Source: Pyrinomonadaceae bacterium (GTDB taxonomy: Bacteria; Acidobacteriota; Blastocatellia; Pyrinomonadales; Pyrinomonadaceae). From it: a DNA stretch of 52,642 bases. The position numbers and the translations under genes were made by a program. Below, piece after piece: positions 14,445-22,661 of the stretch (positions are counted from its first letter, which is position 1; every line of letters begins with the position of its first letter). The notes beneath the pieces were generated by a model. It worked only from the letters and a program-made list of their open reading frames with translations. It searched no databases and was not told the origin of the DNA. The stretch covers positions 1 through 52,642 of the forward strand of contig JALHNX010000012.1 in NCBI GenBank assembly GCA_022843305.1, given 5' to 3'.

Positions 14445-14859
14445 TTGCTCCTCCGTTGCTCAAGCGCGAAGCTAACTGCTGTTTACGACGTTTGACAAAT
14501 TCCAAGGTGGGTTTCAAATCGTAGACAATTGAATACCCATCAGTCCCCCAGATCTGCTGATTATTTGGTCCGACCAGGATCCCGTTGTCTCGCCATTTCT
14601 TCATCGTCACTTTAGTCACCGAGATCCCCTTTTTCTTCAGGATCTCGATGAGCTCCACTTCACCGACCAATTGGAGCGGCTGTAGCTCCTGACGCTTTCG
14701 CTCATCGAGTCTCCGGTGATTATATTTGGCGACGACCAAATTGACCGCGTCCGATGGCTTAAGACCGTTGAAGATCGCCAACATTTGAAACATTTCAAAT
14801 TGTTTGACGTCCTCTTTCCGAAATAATTTTAAGATAAAAGTTCTCAACATTTTAGGCAT
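14416..14859 (-). CDS. DNA-binding-like protein between initiator and helicase
   Basis: A 147-residue basic protein. The second half (VELIEILKKKGISVTKVTMKKWRDNG..., then a wing-like GTDGYSIVYDL) looks like a MerR/winged-helix DNA-binding fold. It lies between the initiator-like gene and dnaB, overlapping both, which is where a helicase loader often sits. No AAA+ or DnaC signature is present, so loader function is only suggested by position. A second ATG three codons downstream could be the true start. Confidence 0.65.
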   Translation of the reverse strand: MPKMLRTFILKLFRKEDVKQFEMFQMLAIFNGLKPSDAVNLVVAKYNHRRLDERKRQELQPLQLVGEVELIEILKKKGISVTKVTMKKWRDNGILVGPNNQQIWGTDGYSIVYDLKPTLEFVKRRKQQLASRLSNGGANVESRTTTD

Positions 14860-15697
14860 TTATTTTCTCCTCATTCCATTTTGCTAACAATTCTTTCTGA
14901 TGCACCCGACAGGGACGGACTTCGCCCGGAAATTCCAGATGCTTTTTACAAAATCCGCAGTTGTTCCCGCGCCCCGCCCCGTTGACCGGTGCACGATCTT
15001 TACCGTTGGTCGTCGTCCCGAGATTCTCAGCACTGAGTTTCTTCCAGGCAATCTCATTTCTAACCCAGCCTTTGAAAGTCATATTCCAATCTAGGCTGAG
15101 ACCCTTTTGACCCGGCGTCGAAGCTTTGCTGTCGACGAACGCCTCACAAATTTCCTCGAGCTTCCAATCTGGCAGCCAGGGATATTTCCAATCCCGCCAT
15201 TTCTTGATCTCGTCATCGGGTTTGAAATTTGGGTCGATCCGTCTCCCCCGCTTACGCGTATCGGGGGCGTTCTGACCCGAAGGGGAAGAAGTATTATTAT
15301 CTCTTGTATTATTATCCACGACATTTTTGTCACCATCTAGGTGACATTTTTGTCCATATATGGTGACAATTTTGTCACCATCTCTGGTCGCCGTAGAAAA
15401 CGGATCCACTGTCAGCCATATATGGCGACTTTGGACATAGTTTGTCCCCTCTTTGTAGATATACTCGAGGCGGACGTGACCACGAAGTTTGAGATCGCTG
15501 ATCGCCCTCTGTATGGTGCGCTCATCGACCCCGTGAATGTCGGCGAAATATTTGTTCCTCGCCCAGCAATAACCCCTGACGTTGGCAAAAGCCGAGATCT
15601 CGCCATAAATCAATTTGGCAAAATCTGTCAGACCCTTGTCGTATCTGACTGTTGCCGGGATCACCGCATAAAAACCTGGTTGAACATTTTCTTCCAT
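14852..15697 (-). CDS. Replication initiator-like HTH protein
   Basis: A 281-residue protein. Residues 1-100 form a helix-turn-helix domain of the phage replisome-organiser type (FAKLIYGEISAFANVRGYCW, then ERTIQRAISDLKLRGHVRL). A low-complexity linker follows, then a helical DnaD-like region (KLEEICEAFVDSK) and a C-terminal zinc-type cluster CGFCKKH...CRVHQ. In lambda-like phages such proteins bind iterons within their own gene and recruit the helicase. Here three iterons and an AT-rich stretch lie in the linker-coding DNA. The start directly abuts the clamp stop. Confidence 0.75.
   Translation of the reverse strand: MEENVQPGFYAVIPATVRYDKGLTDFAKLIYGEISAFANVRGYCWARNKYFADIHGVDERTIQRAISDLKLRGHVRLEYIYKEGTNYVQSRHIWLTVDPFSTATRDGDKIVTIYGQKCHLDGDKNVVDNNTRDNNTSSPSGQNAPDTRKRGRRIDPNFKPDDEIKKWRDWKYPWLPDWKLEEICEAFVDSKASTPGQKGLSLDWNMTFKGWVRNEIAWKKLSAENLGTTTNGKDRAPVNGAGRGNNCGFCKKHLEFPGEVRPCRVHQKELLAKWNEEKINA
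15289..15383. other. Candidate replication origin (iterons plus AT-rich tract)
   Basis: Inside the initiator-like gene. On the minus strand, three iterons of the form ATGG(TG)ACAAAA(A/T)TGTC are spaced about 20 bp apart between 15319 and 15383; one includes the near-palindrome GGTGACAATTTTGTCACC. Immediately beyond them lie two copies of GATAATAATAC (15290-15317), a likely easily melted tract. Order and location match the lambda origin within gene O. Confidence 0.65.
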
Positions 15698-16861
15698 TTA
15701 TACTTCCTCGCTCCTCGATACACTGGCAATATAGACGAAGTCAAATTTTAACTTTTCTTTTGCAGTGATCATAAATTGATTTCGCGGTCCACCGAAATCG
15801 AGATAGACTTCCGTCGGGTGATGGGACTTTCCGTCGTCGTCAGGAGTCGTGTTGGGGAACTCAGCCAGTGCCCCGTTGATGTGATTACCCAAGACGCCGA
15901 AGTCGCATTGTGCATCGGCGCCCAACGTCTCGCAGACGACGGGCAGCATCTCCCTCGAATCGCCGTCCGCAGTCGCCGTAGACTCGACGATCAAGAAATG
16001 ACTCATCGCCGTCAATAAGATTTTGTTCTTGGCTGAGAACAACAATACTCGGCGAATCGCCTGGCTGAGCTCCTCTTTCTCGACGGCGACGTGGTGGTCG
16101 AGTCTCGGAGGGATCAGGCGATCAACGTCGGGGAAAGTCCCGTCCATTGTCCTGACGATGAGTGTCCCTCGTTTGGAGATCAACTCGACGTTGTTGCCGT
16201 TCTTCGTGATCTTGATCGTATCATCAGCTTTGAAAGGCAACATCTTCATAATTGCATTCAAATTCAAGATCGGGATCAACGCCTCGAACTCTTTCCCGGG
16301 AGTGGGGAGTTCATAGATCGCCCTCGCGGTCTGGTGACCGTCGCAAGTATAGACCCGCATAATCCCCTCTTTCACCTGAAGTTTTATGCACTTCAATGTC
16401 CACTGTCCGGCGTCGACTTTCGAGGCGGCGCAGTCGACATAATTCAGGATCTCCTTGAACACCGTCGCCGAGACTTCAAAGTCCACGTGTTGCTGCAGAG
16501 TTGGGAGGGGAAAATTGGTCGGCTTCTCGGTCGCCAACCTGTGGCGACTCGACCCGGATTTTATCAAGATCCGATTGGCGTCGTCTCGGACTTCGATTTC
16601 GTCTCCCATCAGAGAGATCAACTGAGTAGTCTTTTTGATCGGGAGGAGCCGGGAAAACTCGCCCTCAAATTCGGCGTCAAAATCTGTGATGGTCGTGACA
16701 CCTCCCGTATGGTTTATCGCCGTCATCGTGATACGCCCCTCTGAGCCTCTCAGATGCACGTAGTTATAAATTGTGTCCACATTCGCAGTAGATCCAGGGA
16801 CGATGACAGAAATGGTCTTCATCGCCTCGGATATGCTCTCTTTCGTAGTCTTAAACTCCAT
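15698..16861 (-). CDS. dnaN: DNA polymerase sliding clamp, DnaN-like
   Basis: A 387-residue beta-clamp-type processivity factor. It has the three-domain length of bacterial DnaN (about 366 residues) and shows typical features: early LRGSEGRITMTAINHTGG, a central LKCIKLQVKEGIMRVYTCDGH, PGKEFEALIPILNLNAIMKML, and VRTMDGTFPDVDRLIP. A ring of two such subunits tethers the polymerase to DNA. The usual C-terminal MPMRL is absent; the protein ends ASVSRSEEV. The ATG at 16861 follows TTCTAAGGAGCAAAA, so it is a potential small-RNA target. It lies between dCMP deaminase and the initiator. Confidence 0.85.
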   Translation of the reverse strand: MEFKTTKESISEAMKTISVIVPGSTANVDTIYNYVHLRGSEGRITMTAINHTGGVTTITDFDAEFEGEFSRLLPIKKTTQLISLMGDEIEVRDDANRILIKSGSSRHRLATEKPTNFPLPTLQQHVDFEVSATVFKEILNYVDCAASKVDAGQWTLKCIKLQVKEGIMRVYTCDGHQTARAIYELPTPGKEFEALIPILNLNAIMKMLPFKADDTIKITKNGNNVELISKRGTLIVRTMDGTFPDVDRLIPPRLDHHVAVEKEELSQAIRRVLLFSAKNKILLTAMSHFLIVESTATADGDSREMLPVVCETLGADAQCDFGVLGNHINGALAEFPNTTPDDDGKSHHPTEVYLDFGGPRNQFMITAKEKLKFDFVYIASVSRSEEV

Positions 16862-16880
16862 ATTGTTTTGCTCCTTAGAA

Positions 16881-17363
16881 TTATTTTGGCAAATACTCTT
16901 TGACCCCGATGCCATTCGGGAGAGACCAGTCTAATCTAATGCCCTTTCTCCGGAGTAATTGAGCACCCCGGTTGTCGGCGTAATCTTCCAAAAAGACGAC
17001 CCTGATAATTGACGTCTGACAAATTATTTTCGCACAGTGAAAACACGGTTTATTTGTACAATACATCGTCGACATTCGAGTGTCGCTGACTCCCAACTGG
17101 AGAACGGCGTTCTCCTCGCTGTGGAGGGCGATGCAATTTGACACGTCACCGGGCTTGTCGTCCTGACCACCGCAAGGATGATCTATGCAATGCACTATTC
17201 CCCTCGGTGAACCGTTATAGCCCGTCGACAATAAATTGTGTTTTTCGTCGACTATCAGCGCACTGCATTGACGTCTGGGACACGTCCCCCGAAGTCTCAG
17301 GGTCTCGAGTAACTTCAAAAAATACTCGTCCCAATTTGGTCGCTCAAAATTTTTCTGTTCCAT
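16881..17363 (-). CDS. dCMP deaminase
   Basis: A 160-residue cytidine/deoxycytidylate deaminase. Zinc and catalytic motifs are plain: HSEENAV (His and Glu) and PCFHCAK (two Cys), with an extra N-terminal CPRRQCSALIVD and GYNGSPRG typical of dCMP deaminases. The enzyme converts dCMP to dUMP, feeding thymidylate or modified-pyrimidine synthesis. The ATG follows GGAGGAAG. It sits beside the polymerase and near the ThyA-family gene, fitting a pyrimidine-supply pathway. Confidence 0.92.
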   Translation of the reverse strand: MEQKNFERPNWDEYFLKLLETLRLRGTCPRRQCSALIVDEKHNLLSTGYNGSPRGIVHCIDHPCGGQDDKPGDVSNCIALHSEENAVLQLGVSDTRMSTMYCTNKPCFHCAKIICQTSIIRVVFLEDYADNRGAQLLRRKGIRLDWSLPNGIGVKEYLPK

Positions 17364-17368
17364 AGAAT

Positions 17369-19453
17369 TTATACTTCCTCCAATTTGAATTTACGTTTCA
17401 ATTTTTTCTCAGCTTTCTGGATAGCCAGGACGCTGACACTGTTGTTGCAATCGTGGTTCTCCTTTTCTTTGAGTCCCATACAGTTGGCGCAGACGTCCTT
17501 TTTCTGTGCCCAACTCGGGAACCCTTTGGTGACTTCCGTCGGGAGAAATGTTTTGATGCACCGCTCCTCGATGATCTCTTTTAATTTTTTGACGATCCAG
17601 TGCTCCTCGTGGTCCGCCACGTAGAACACGAGCTCATCGTGGACCTGGACGATCAAGTCAGAGTCGTGATCCCGGAGAAAACGCGACACGTCGATCATAC
17701 GATTTTTGACGATGTCGGCAGATGTCCCCTGGATCAAATAGTTGACTCCGCGATAGGCGTCGTCGGCGTCGATATAATACCGGCGACCGAATCGATTGGT
17801 GACGTAGCCCCGCTGCAAAATTCTCGAGTTGACGTCTTTCATAAATCTCTCAGCCTTGGGAAATCTCTGGAAATAACGGACGCGGAACTCTTTGGCTTCC
17901 TCCTCGGTGCACTGCATTTGACCGGCGAGTTTTTTGATCCCGATCCCGTACAACAGACCGAAGTTGATACACTTCGCCATTGTCCGATAGAAAGACCACA
18001 TCGAACTCGACTTGTCGACGTGCCAGACTTCCATCGCGACGATGTCGTGAAAGTCCGAGTCTGTGTCTTCGAGCATCGCGTTCAAGACCGGGTCGTTGAC
18101 GTAGTCGGCGAACACTCTCATTTCCATTTGAGAGAAGTCAATCATATACAATTGAAATCCCGGTGGCGGAATATAGAGTCTTCGTGTCGCGATCGCGAAC
18201 TCCGGGTCCATATCGTCGTATTTTTTACCGTAGCTCATAAACCCCGTCAACGTGCCCGTCGCGACCGAGGCGCCGCCCGTGTCCTGACCGGCTTTGTTGA
18301 CGCTGAGCTTTGCCTTGATCGCCGCCATCGCCTCGTCGTCGAGCATATCGTTGTTCTGCAGATCTATGAATCCCTTGGTCAAATTCTGCAGATTGGGATT
18401 TTCACAGGAGATCCGTCCAGTAATTGTCCCCCACGATTTGAAACTCGGGTGGACCCGACACGTCGCCTTGTGGAGTAAAAGCGGCTCAAAATACACGCTG
18501 CGCTGTTTCTCGATGCCCCTCCACTCCAGGAGTAGACCGCCGATCGGGTGCTCCATCGTCAGGAGTTCGCCCTGGTCCCACTGCGGGTCCCCTTTCGCCG
18601 TCTTTCCCTTGGCATAGATCCCGATCTTATTCATCTTCTCGTTGAGTTGGGGGTTCGATGCAATATCGAATTTCCCCAACACGGCGTAGATGAGCTCCTC
18701 GAGTTCGGCGAGCCGTTTTTTCATTTTCGGAATACGGTCTTCACAATACTCGAGATCGTAGAACAGTCCGCGTTTCTCCATTTCCCACAGGGACTCGCGA
18801 ATCAACTCACACTCCTGTTTCCAGACTCTCTCCTGTCCGGTGTTGAGAATATACCGGACAACCTCGTCCCGAGAATCAAAAGTTCTCCTGACGTCGCCGA
18901 TCGCGTAGGGGGCGATCTTCGTCGGGTGGGCATAATCAAAGTGATGTTGCCAACCATTGGATTTGAGATAGGCTTGGAAATCTTTTTTCCAGGGGTCTTT
19001 GCCGAGGAGTGTATCTGACAAATGCTCCAGAGACAATTTGTCATAACGCCCCTTGAAAAAGAGTCGAGCACCGACGATGGTGTCTTCGGCTTTCTGGTCC
19101 CTTTTGAGATCAAATCCGTCCTGGAACATCGCCGCCAAGTCGAATTTGATGTTGTGTCCGATCACCGTCTCAACTTGGTAGATCGCCTCCCACAATTCCT
19201 GAAGCCAATCGAGTGGCAAATTGATCTCCTCGTCGTCGAGCATAGCGAGCAACGGAAGATTTGCTTTGACGTGTCGAAAGGGAAAATAAAATGCATCGCG
19301 ATTTTCGAGGCAGACGCCGACTCCGCAGATCCTGTCGTGTAACCACAGGTTTAATCCGCTAGTCTCGACGTCCACCACGATCTTGGTTTGATTTCTGATG
19401 GCGCCCAGAGCCTCTTCGAACTCCAGACGAGTGGTAACTAATATATCTCTCAT
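17369..19453 (-). CDS. polA: DNA polymerase I family (3'-5' exonuclease and polymerase)
   Basis: A 694-residue PolA-type polymerase without the 5'-3' nuclease. Exonuclease motifs: VVDVETSG near residue 28, GHNIKFDL, and YAIGDVRRT. Polymerase motifs: A DFSQMEMR near 438, B RTMAKCINFGLLYG near 490, C VQVHDELVF near 603, all with the key acidic residues intact. The proofreading site therefore looks active. The C-terminus adds a Cys pair (CANCMG...HDC) and ends KRKFKLEEV, the shared tail of this phage. The start at 19453 has only a weak ribosome-binding site; longer frames overlap the radical SAM gene. Confidence 0.93.
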   Translation of the reverse strand: MRDILVTTRLEFEEALGAIRNQTKIVVDVETSGLNLWLHDRICGVGVCLENRDAFYFPFRHVKANLPLLAMLDDEEINLPLDWLQELWEAIYQVETVIGHNIKFDLAAMFQDGFDLKRDQKAEDTIVGARLFFKGRYDKLSLEHLSDTLLGKDPWKKDFQAYLKSNGWQHHFDYAHPTKIAPYAIGDVRRTFDSRDEVVRYILNTGQERVWKQECELIRESLWEMEKRGLFYDLEYCEDRIPKMKKRLAELEELIYAVLGKFDIASNPQLNEKMNKIGIYAKGKTAKGDPQWDQGELLTMEHPIGGLLLEWRGIEKQRSVYFEPLLLHKATCRVHPSFKSWGTITGRISCENPNLQNLTKGFIDLQNNDMLDDEAMAAIKAKLSVNKAGQDTGGASVATGTLTGFMSYGKKYDDMDPEFAIATRRLYIPPPGFQLYMIDFSQMEMRVFADYVNDPVLNAMLEDTDSDFHDIVAMEVWHVDKSSSMWSFYRTMAKCINFGLLYGIGIKKLAGQMQCTEEEAKEFRVRYFQRFPKAERFMKDVNSRILQRGYVTNRFGRRYYIDADDAYRGVNYLIQGTSADIVKNRMIDVSRFLRDHDSDLIVQVHDELVFYVADHEEHWIVKKLKEIIEERCIKTFLPTEVTKGFPSWAQKKDVCANCMGLKEKENHDCNNSVSVLAIQKAEKKLKRKFKLEEV

Positions 19454-19475
19454 AAAATTCAACAGGCGGCTTCTA

Positions 19476-20516
19476 TCAGCTCGTGACTTTCTCCTTAAGA
19501 TCCGATATAGTTCGATAGTTGAGATAACCATAAACTGCCTGGTACGGTTTGATCTTGTCGACACTCTGACGTTTGGCGTCCATCTTCCGCATACAGCTCA
19601 TCCAGCAGTCGTTGCAAGTCCGGTAATCTTCAAGCGTCCGCCGGGTCTCAGCCGAATGCCAGAGATTAGTCAACGCCTTCCCGGGAGTGTAATGTGTCTT
19701 GTCTTCCAGTTCGAAGATATTCCCGAGTTTTACCATTTTCGCCTCACAGAGCATCACGTCGCCGTTATACATCAAAACGAGGTGTTCCCGAATTGAATCA
19801 CAGGGCGGCGTGTAGCCGCGTTTCCACGCACGGTAGAGCTGAAGATATTGGTCACCCTTGTTGACGAGATCTTCAAATTGATAGAGCTCGTCGGTGGTCA
19901 ACGTGATGTCCGATTTCTCAGTTCGAGCCTGAAAAAATTCGGCGTTGGTCGCGATCCCGAGCTTCAAGTCGATGTTCTTTTCTCGGGCGAACGCGATCAC
20001 ATTTTTGAGATCTTGACGAGTGTTGAAGTTACTCATCGTGTAGCAGACGCGGACACGGGTTTCCCGGTGATTGGCTTTCACCCAGTCGATGATCTCGGTG
20101 ATCTTCTTAAAATTGTGGGGAGCTCCTCTCAGCCGATCGTGCTCCTCGCCGAACGCGTCGAGGGAGAGAGACAAATTTTTGATCGTAGTGTGCTCATAGA
20201 CTTTCTGGATCTTCTTGGGCAAAATCCCATTGGTTATGAAGTAATAGTCTTTCCCGGCGTCGTTGAGTGCCTTGATGGCTTCAATATATTTTGAATAGAC
20301 GGTGAACTCCCCGCCGATCAGCGCCCAGACCGTGTCTTTGAGCCAGGGCAATTTGATGATCTCTTTGAAAGCCTCGAGCGGGAACTCCTCCCGCTTCGTC
20401 TCTTTCCATATATCACAAGTCTGGCAACCAGAGTTGCACAGACTTGTGAAGTAGACCGTCGCCGAAGTGACGGGCATAAAATTGTCGATTGGTGTTGTTT
20501 TCGATATATCAAACAT
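19476..20516 (-). CDS. Radical SAM enzyme with C-terminal Cys cluster
   Basis: A 346-residue radical SAM protein. The 4Fe-4S/SAM motif is CNSGCQTC (CxxxCxxC) near residue 32; a GGE-like strand (ALIGGEFTVY) and the rest of a partial TIM barrel follow. The C-terminal part has PPCDS, MLCEA and CNDCWMSC, an arrangement resembling a SPASM/twitch auxiliary cluster. The substrate is unknown. It neighbours a glycosyltransferase and the kinase/glycosylase-like fusion, and radical SAM enzymes take part in known phage base-hypermodification pathways, so that is the favoured role. The ATG follows TTTAGGAGCAAAAC. Confidence 0.85.
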   Translation of the reverse strand: MFDISKTTPIDNFMPVTSATVYFTSLCNSGCQTCDIWKETKREEFPLEAFKEIIKLPWLKDTVWALIGGEFTVYSKYIEAIKALNDAGKDYYFITNGILPKKIQKVYEHTTIKNLSLSLDAFGEEHDRLRGAPHNFKKITEIIDWVKANHRETRVRVCYTMSNFNTRQDLKNVIAFAREKNIDLKLGIATNAEFFQARTEKSDITLTTDELYQFEDLVNKGDQYLQLYRAWKRGYTPPCDSIREHLVLMYNGDVMLCEAKMVKLGNIFELEDKTHYTPGKALTNLWHSAETRRTLEDYRTCNDCWMSCMRKMDAKRQSVDKIKPYQAVYGYLNYRTISDLKEKVTS

Positions 20517-20535
20517 AATTGTTTTGCTCCTAAAA

Positions 20536-21687
20536 TTAAATTGTGAACCCCGGTAAAATTTCTCGAAGACAGGGGACGACGTCGCGATAGAACGCCGTCT
20601 CAAATGTGTGCAGCTGGGCTTCAGCTTTAACTGCCCTGACGACGTGCGGTTTATCCCAAGGACTCCGGGCGGTCGTCATCAAAACGCCGTTGACGATGGT
20701 CTCCCAATTAGTGTTCGGTAAGACGACGAAATCTTCGTCCGGAATATTCTTCAGCAGATCCGTGTAAGCAGGTGTCTTGACGAGAAGTGGAATTGACCCG
20801 GCGAGCATCGCCTCCCGGATCGCGACTCCGCCGTGCCGATCGTGCTCCATCATCGCAATGCTCATCTTCGAGCGTGCCAGCAACATTTCATAATCTTCCC
20901 GTTTATCTGCGTCCGCGATCTCAACCCATTTGAGACCCTCCAGGAGCTTTGAATCTTGGTTGCGGAGGTAACCCGTCGGGTCAGTGAAAACGACCTTCCT
21001 GGCTCCGTTATTGAACCAATTCATTTCCTGAAGTTTATGAAGTGCCTGGACAAATTCCCGGTGATGTGTATAATTCGACGCCGAGCATCTCTGGACAAAT
21101 AATAAGTCGACGTCACGTTCCATTTCCAGGGTCGTCGATTCAGGCATAACGGTCTGCCAGACGTGGGGTCGGGCGTGAGAGTTTAACTGGATATATTTTG
21201 CCAGGAGATTACTCAACACGACGACGTGGTCGGCGGCGTTCCACGACTCGATGATCCGACCGCGGAACCAGACGTTCTCGTCGCCCTCGGGCAACAGATG
21301 ATTAAAATGGATAATCACCGGCATTTTCTCCGGAGATAACATCTGGAACATCTTCCTGATGGCGACGGTCTGAAGTTCGTGATGCGTGATGACGACGTCC
21401 GGTTGGCGCTGGACACATCGTTCCCAGAGCATAGGCTCAAACCAGAGTCGCTGAAAGACGTTGTTGTCGGGGATCAGGGCGTTGACCGGATAGACGCTGC
21501 TGCCAAAATAGTTTTTCGTGTCGGCGACCAGAGCCGAGACCGGGGCGATGACGTCGACGACGTGACCGTGCTCAGTCAATTTCTCAGCGAAGAATTTATT
21601 GATCCGGGCAACGCAGCATTTCTCCATCAAGAATTGACCTGTCTGCTTGTTTTGTTGCGAGTAGAATGGATTTAATAAGAATTTCAA
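20536..21687 (-). CDS. Glycosyltransferase, GT-B fold
   Basis: A 383-residue GT-B glycosyltransferase. The N-terminal Rossmann half includes PDVVITHHELQTVA; the C-terminal half has HDRHGGVAIREAMLAGSIPLL with the donor-binding Glu, then TNWETIVNGV, as in GT4-like enzymes. No signal or membrane segment is seen, so it is cytoplasmic. Encoded between a radical SAM enzyme and a nucleotide kinase fusion, it may glycosylate modified DNA bases as T4 enzymes do; protein or surface targets are alternatives. The start is TTG overlapping the upstream stop, with a strong GGAGGTG. Confidence 0.82.
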   Translation of the reverse strand: MKFLLNPFYSQQNKQTGQFLMEKCCVARINKFFAEKLTEHGHVVDVIAPVSALVADTKNYFGSSVYPVNALIPDNNVFQRLWFEPMLWERCVQRQPDVVITHHELQTVAIRKMFQMLSPEKMPVIIHFNHLLPEGDENVWFRGRIIESWNAADHVVVLSNLLAKYIQLNSHARPHVWQTVMPESTTLEMERDVDLLFVQRCSASNYTHHREFVQALHKLQEMNWFNNGARKVVFTDPTGYLRNQDSKLLEGLKWVEIADADKREDYEMLLARSKMSIAMMEHDRHGGVAIREAMLAGSIPLLVKTPAYTDLLKNIPDEDFVVLPNTNWETIVNGVLMTTARSPWDKPHVVRAVKAEAQLHTFETAFYRDVVPCLREILPGFTI

Positions 21688-22661
21688 TTGACACCTCCAG
21701 AAGCCAAAATTTTCTCCAATTCCTTGTCCAGCGGCTTTCCATACTGGTCGAGGTCGTTAATGCCCCTGACGAAGAGGCGGTGCGAGTCCCTGAAATATTT
21801 GCCGACGCCGTGAAAGTTCGGAAGATCCTCGTCTTCATAGTTGTCAAACCGTCCAGATTTGATGACGTCCTGCGTGAACTGCAGAAGCATCTTCGTCCGG
21901 ATAGATTGCATTCCCAGCGGTTTGATCAGCGACTCGAGGTCGTAGGGTTTATTGAACAACGCCCGTGGATTCGGGAGATGATAGAAAAGTTCGGGGACAA
22001 CTTTTCGAGCTCGGTAACCCGTCGTATTGTTGAGACAAATGCAGGCGACCCCGAATCTCCAGAAATCGTGGGCATAACGCTCCTGGACGAGTAGTGGGCG
22101 ACCCGAGGCGAGACCATTTTGCTCGAAGACAAAGGCGAGGTCGATCATCAATTTCTCAGCGGCGTCGGATAAGATAGTCCCCTCCTCGTTGACAACTCGA
22201 CGATTCCAGTTGATCGCCCCGCTGAAGTCTTCGTGATGATACGACGAAATGATTTCATTGAGCTGTGAACTCAGCATCTCGATCTTATCGTCTTTATAAT
22301 CTTTCATCGTGTGACTCCGTGTCAATTTCACGCAGAGGACGTCGAATTTTCTGGAGAACTCAGCCATTATCGTCCTGAAGCCAATTGACTCACGGTCGTG
22401 GCGAAGGGTCCGGTTGTAGATCAAATCTGTCAACAGGAACCTGTCCATAACGTAGACGAAGCCGGTGTTCATCTTTTCCAGACGACCGATGAACTCCCGT
22501 TTCTCGGCAGGAGTGTGACGCTGAATCTGCGTGTCGTCAGTCAAAATGGAGATCGGCAAAAAGTTGGGAACATTTTCGTTGAGGAGTCGGGTCATATACG
22601 ACTTCCCGACTTTCTCGGCTCCCTCCAAAATGACGACCCGAATTTTCCGTGGTTTATCCAT
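21684..22661 (-). CDS. P-loop (deoxy)nucleotide/base kinase fused to HhH-GPD glycosylase-like domain
   Basis: A 325-residue fusion. Residues 1-175 are a thymidylate-kinase-like P-loop domain: GAEKVGKS at 14-21, MDRFLLTDLIY as the DR motif, and a later helical lid. Residues ~195-320 match MBD4/EndoIII-type glycosylases: FWRFGVACICLNNTTG, LIKPLGMQSIRTKMLL, hairpin LPNFHGVGKYFRD, and PLDKELEKIL with Asp312 at the catalytic position. In phage base hypermodification, 5-hydroxymethyl-dU DNA kinases act with glycosylase-superfamily transferases, so one polypeptide could do both steps. A dNMP kinase joined to a repair enzyme is the alternative. Confidence 0.78.
   Translation of the reverse strand: MDKPRKIRVVILEGAEKVGKSYMTRLLNENVPNFLPISILTDDTQIQRHTPAEKREFIGRLEKMNTGFVYVMDRFLLTDLIYNRTLRHDRESIGFRTIMAEFSRKFDVLCVKLTRSHTMKDYKDDKIEMLSSQLNEIISSYHHEDFSGAINWNRRVVNEEGTILSDAAEKLMIDLAFVFEQNGLASGRPLLVQERYAHDFWRFGVACICLNNTTGYRARKVVPELFYHLPNPRALFNKPYDLESLIKPLGMQSIRTKMLLQFTQDVIKSGRFDNYEDEDLPNFHGVGKYFRDSHRLFVRGINDLDQYGKPLDKELEKILASGGVN

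Noticed and set aside
15319-15383. Iteron cluster as a CRISPR array
   Set aside because: Only three short, near-contiguous repeats lying inside a coding frame, with no unique spacers or cas genes.
19441-19475. Start of DNA polymerase at an upstream ATG (19564)
   Set aside because: That region is fully inside the radical SAM gene; the protein similarity begins at MRDILVTT (19453).
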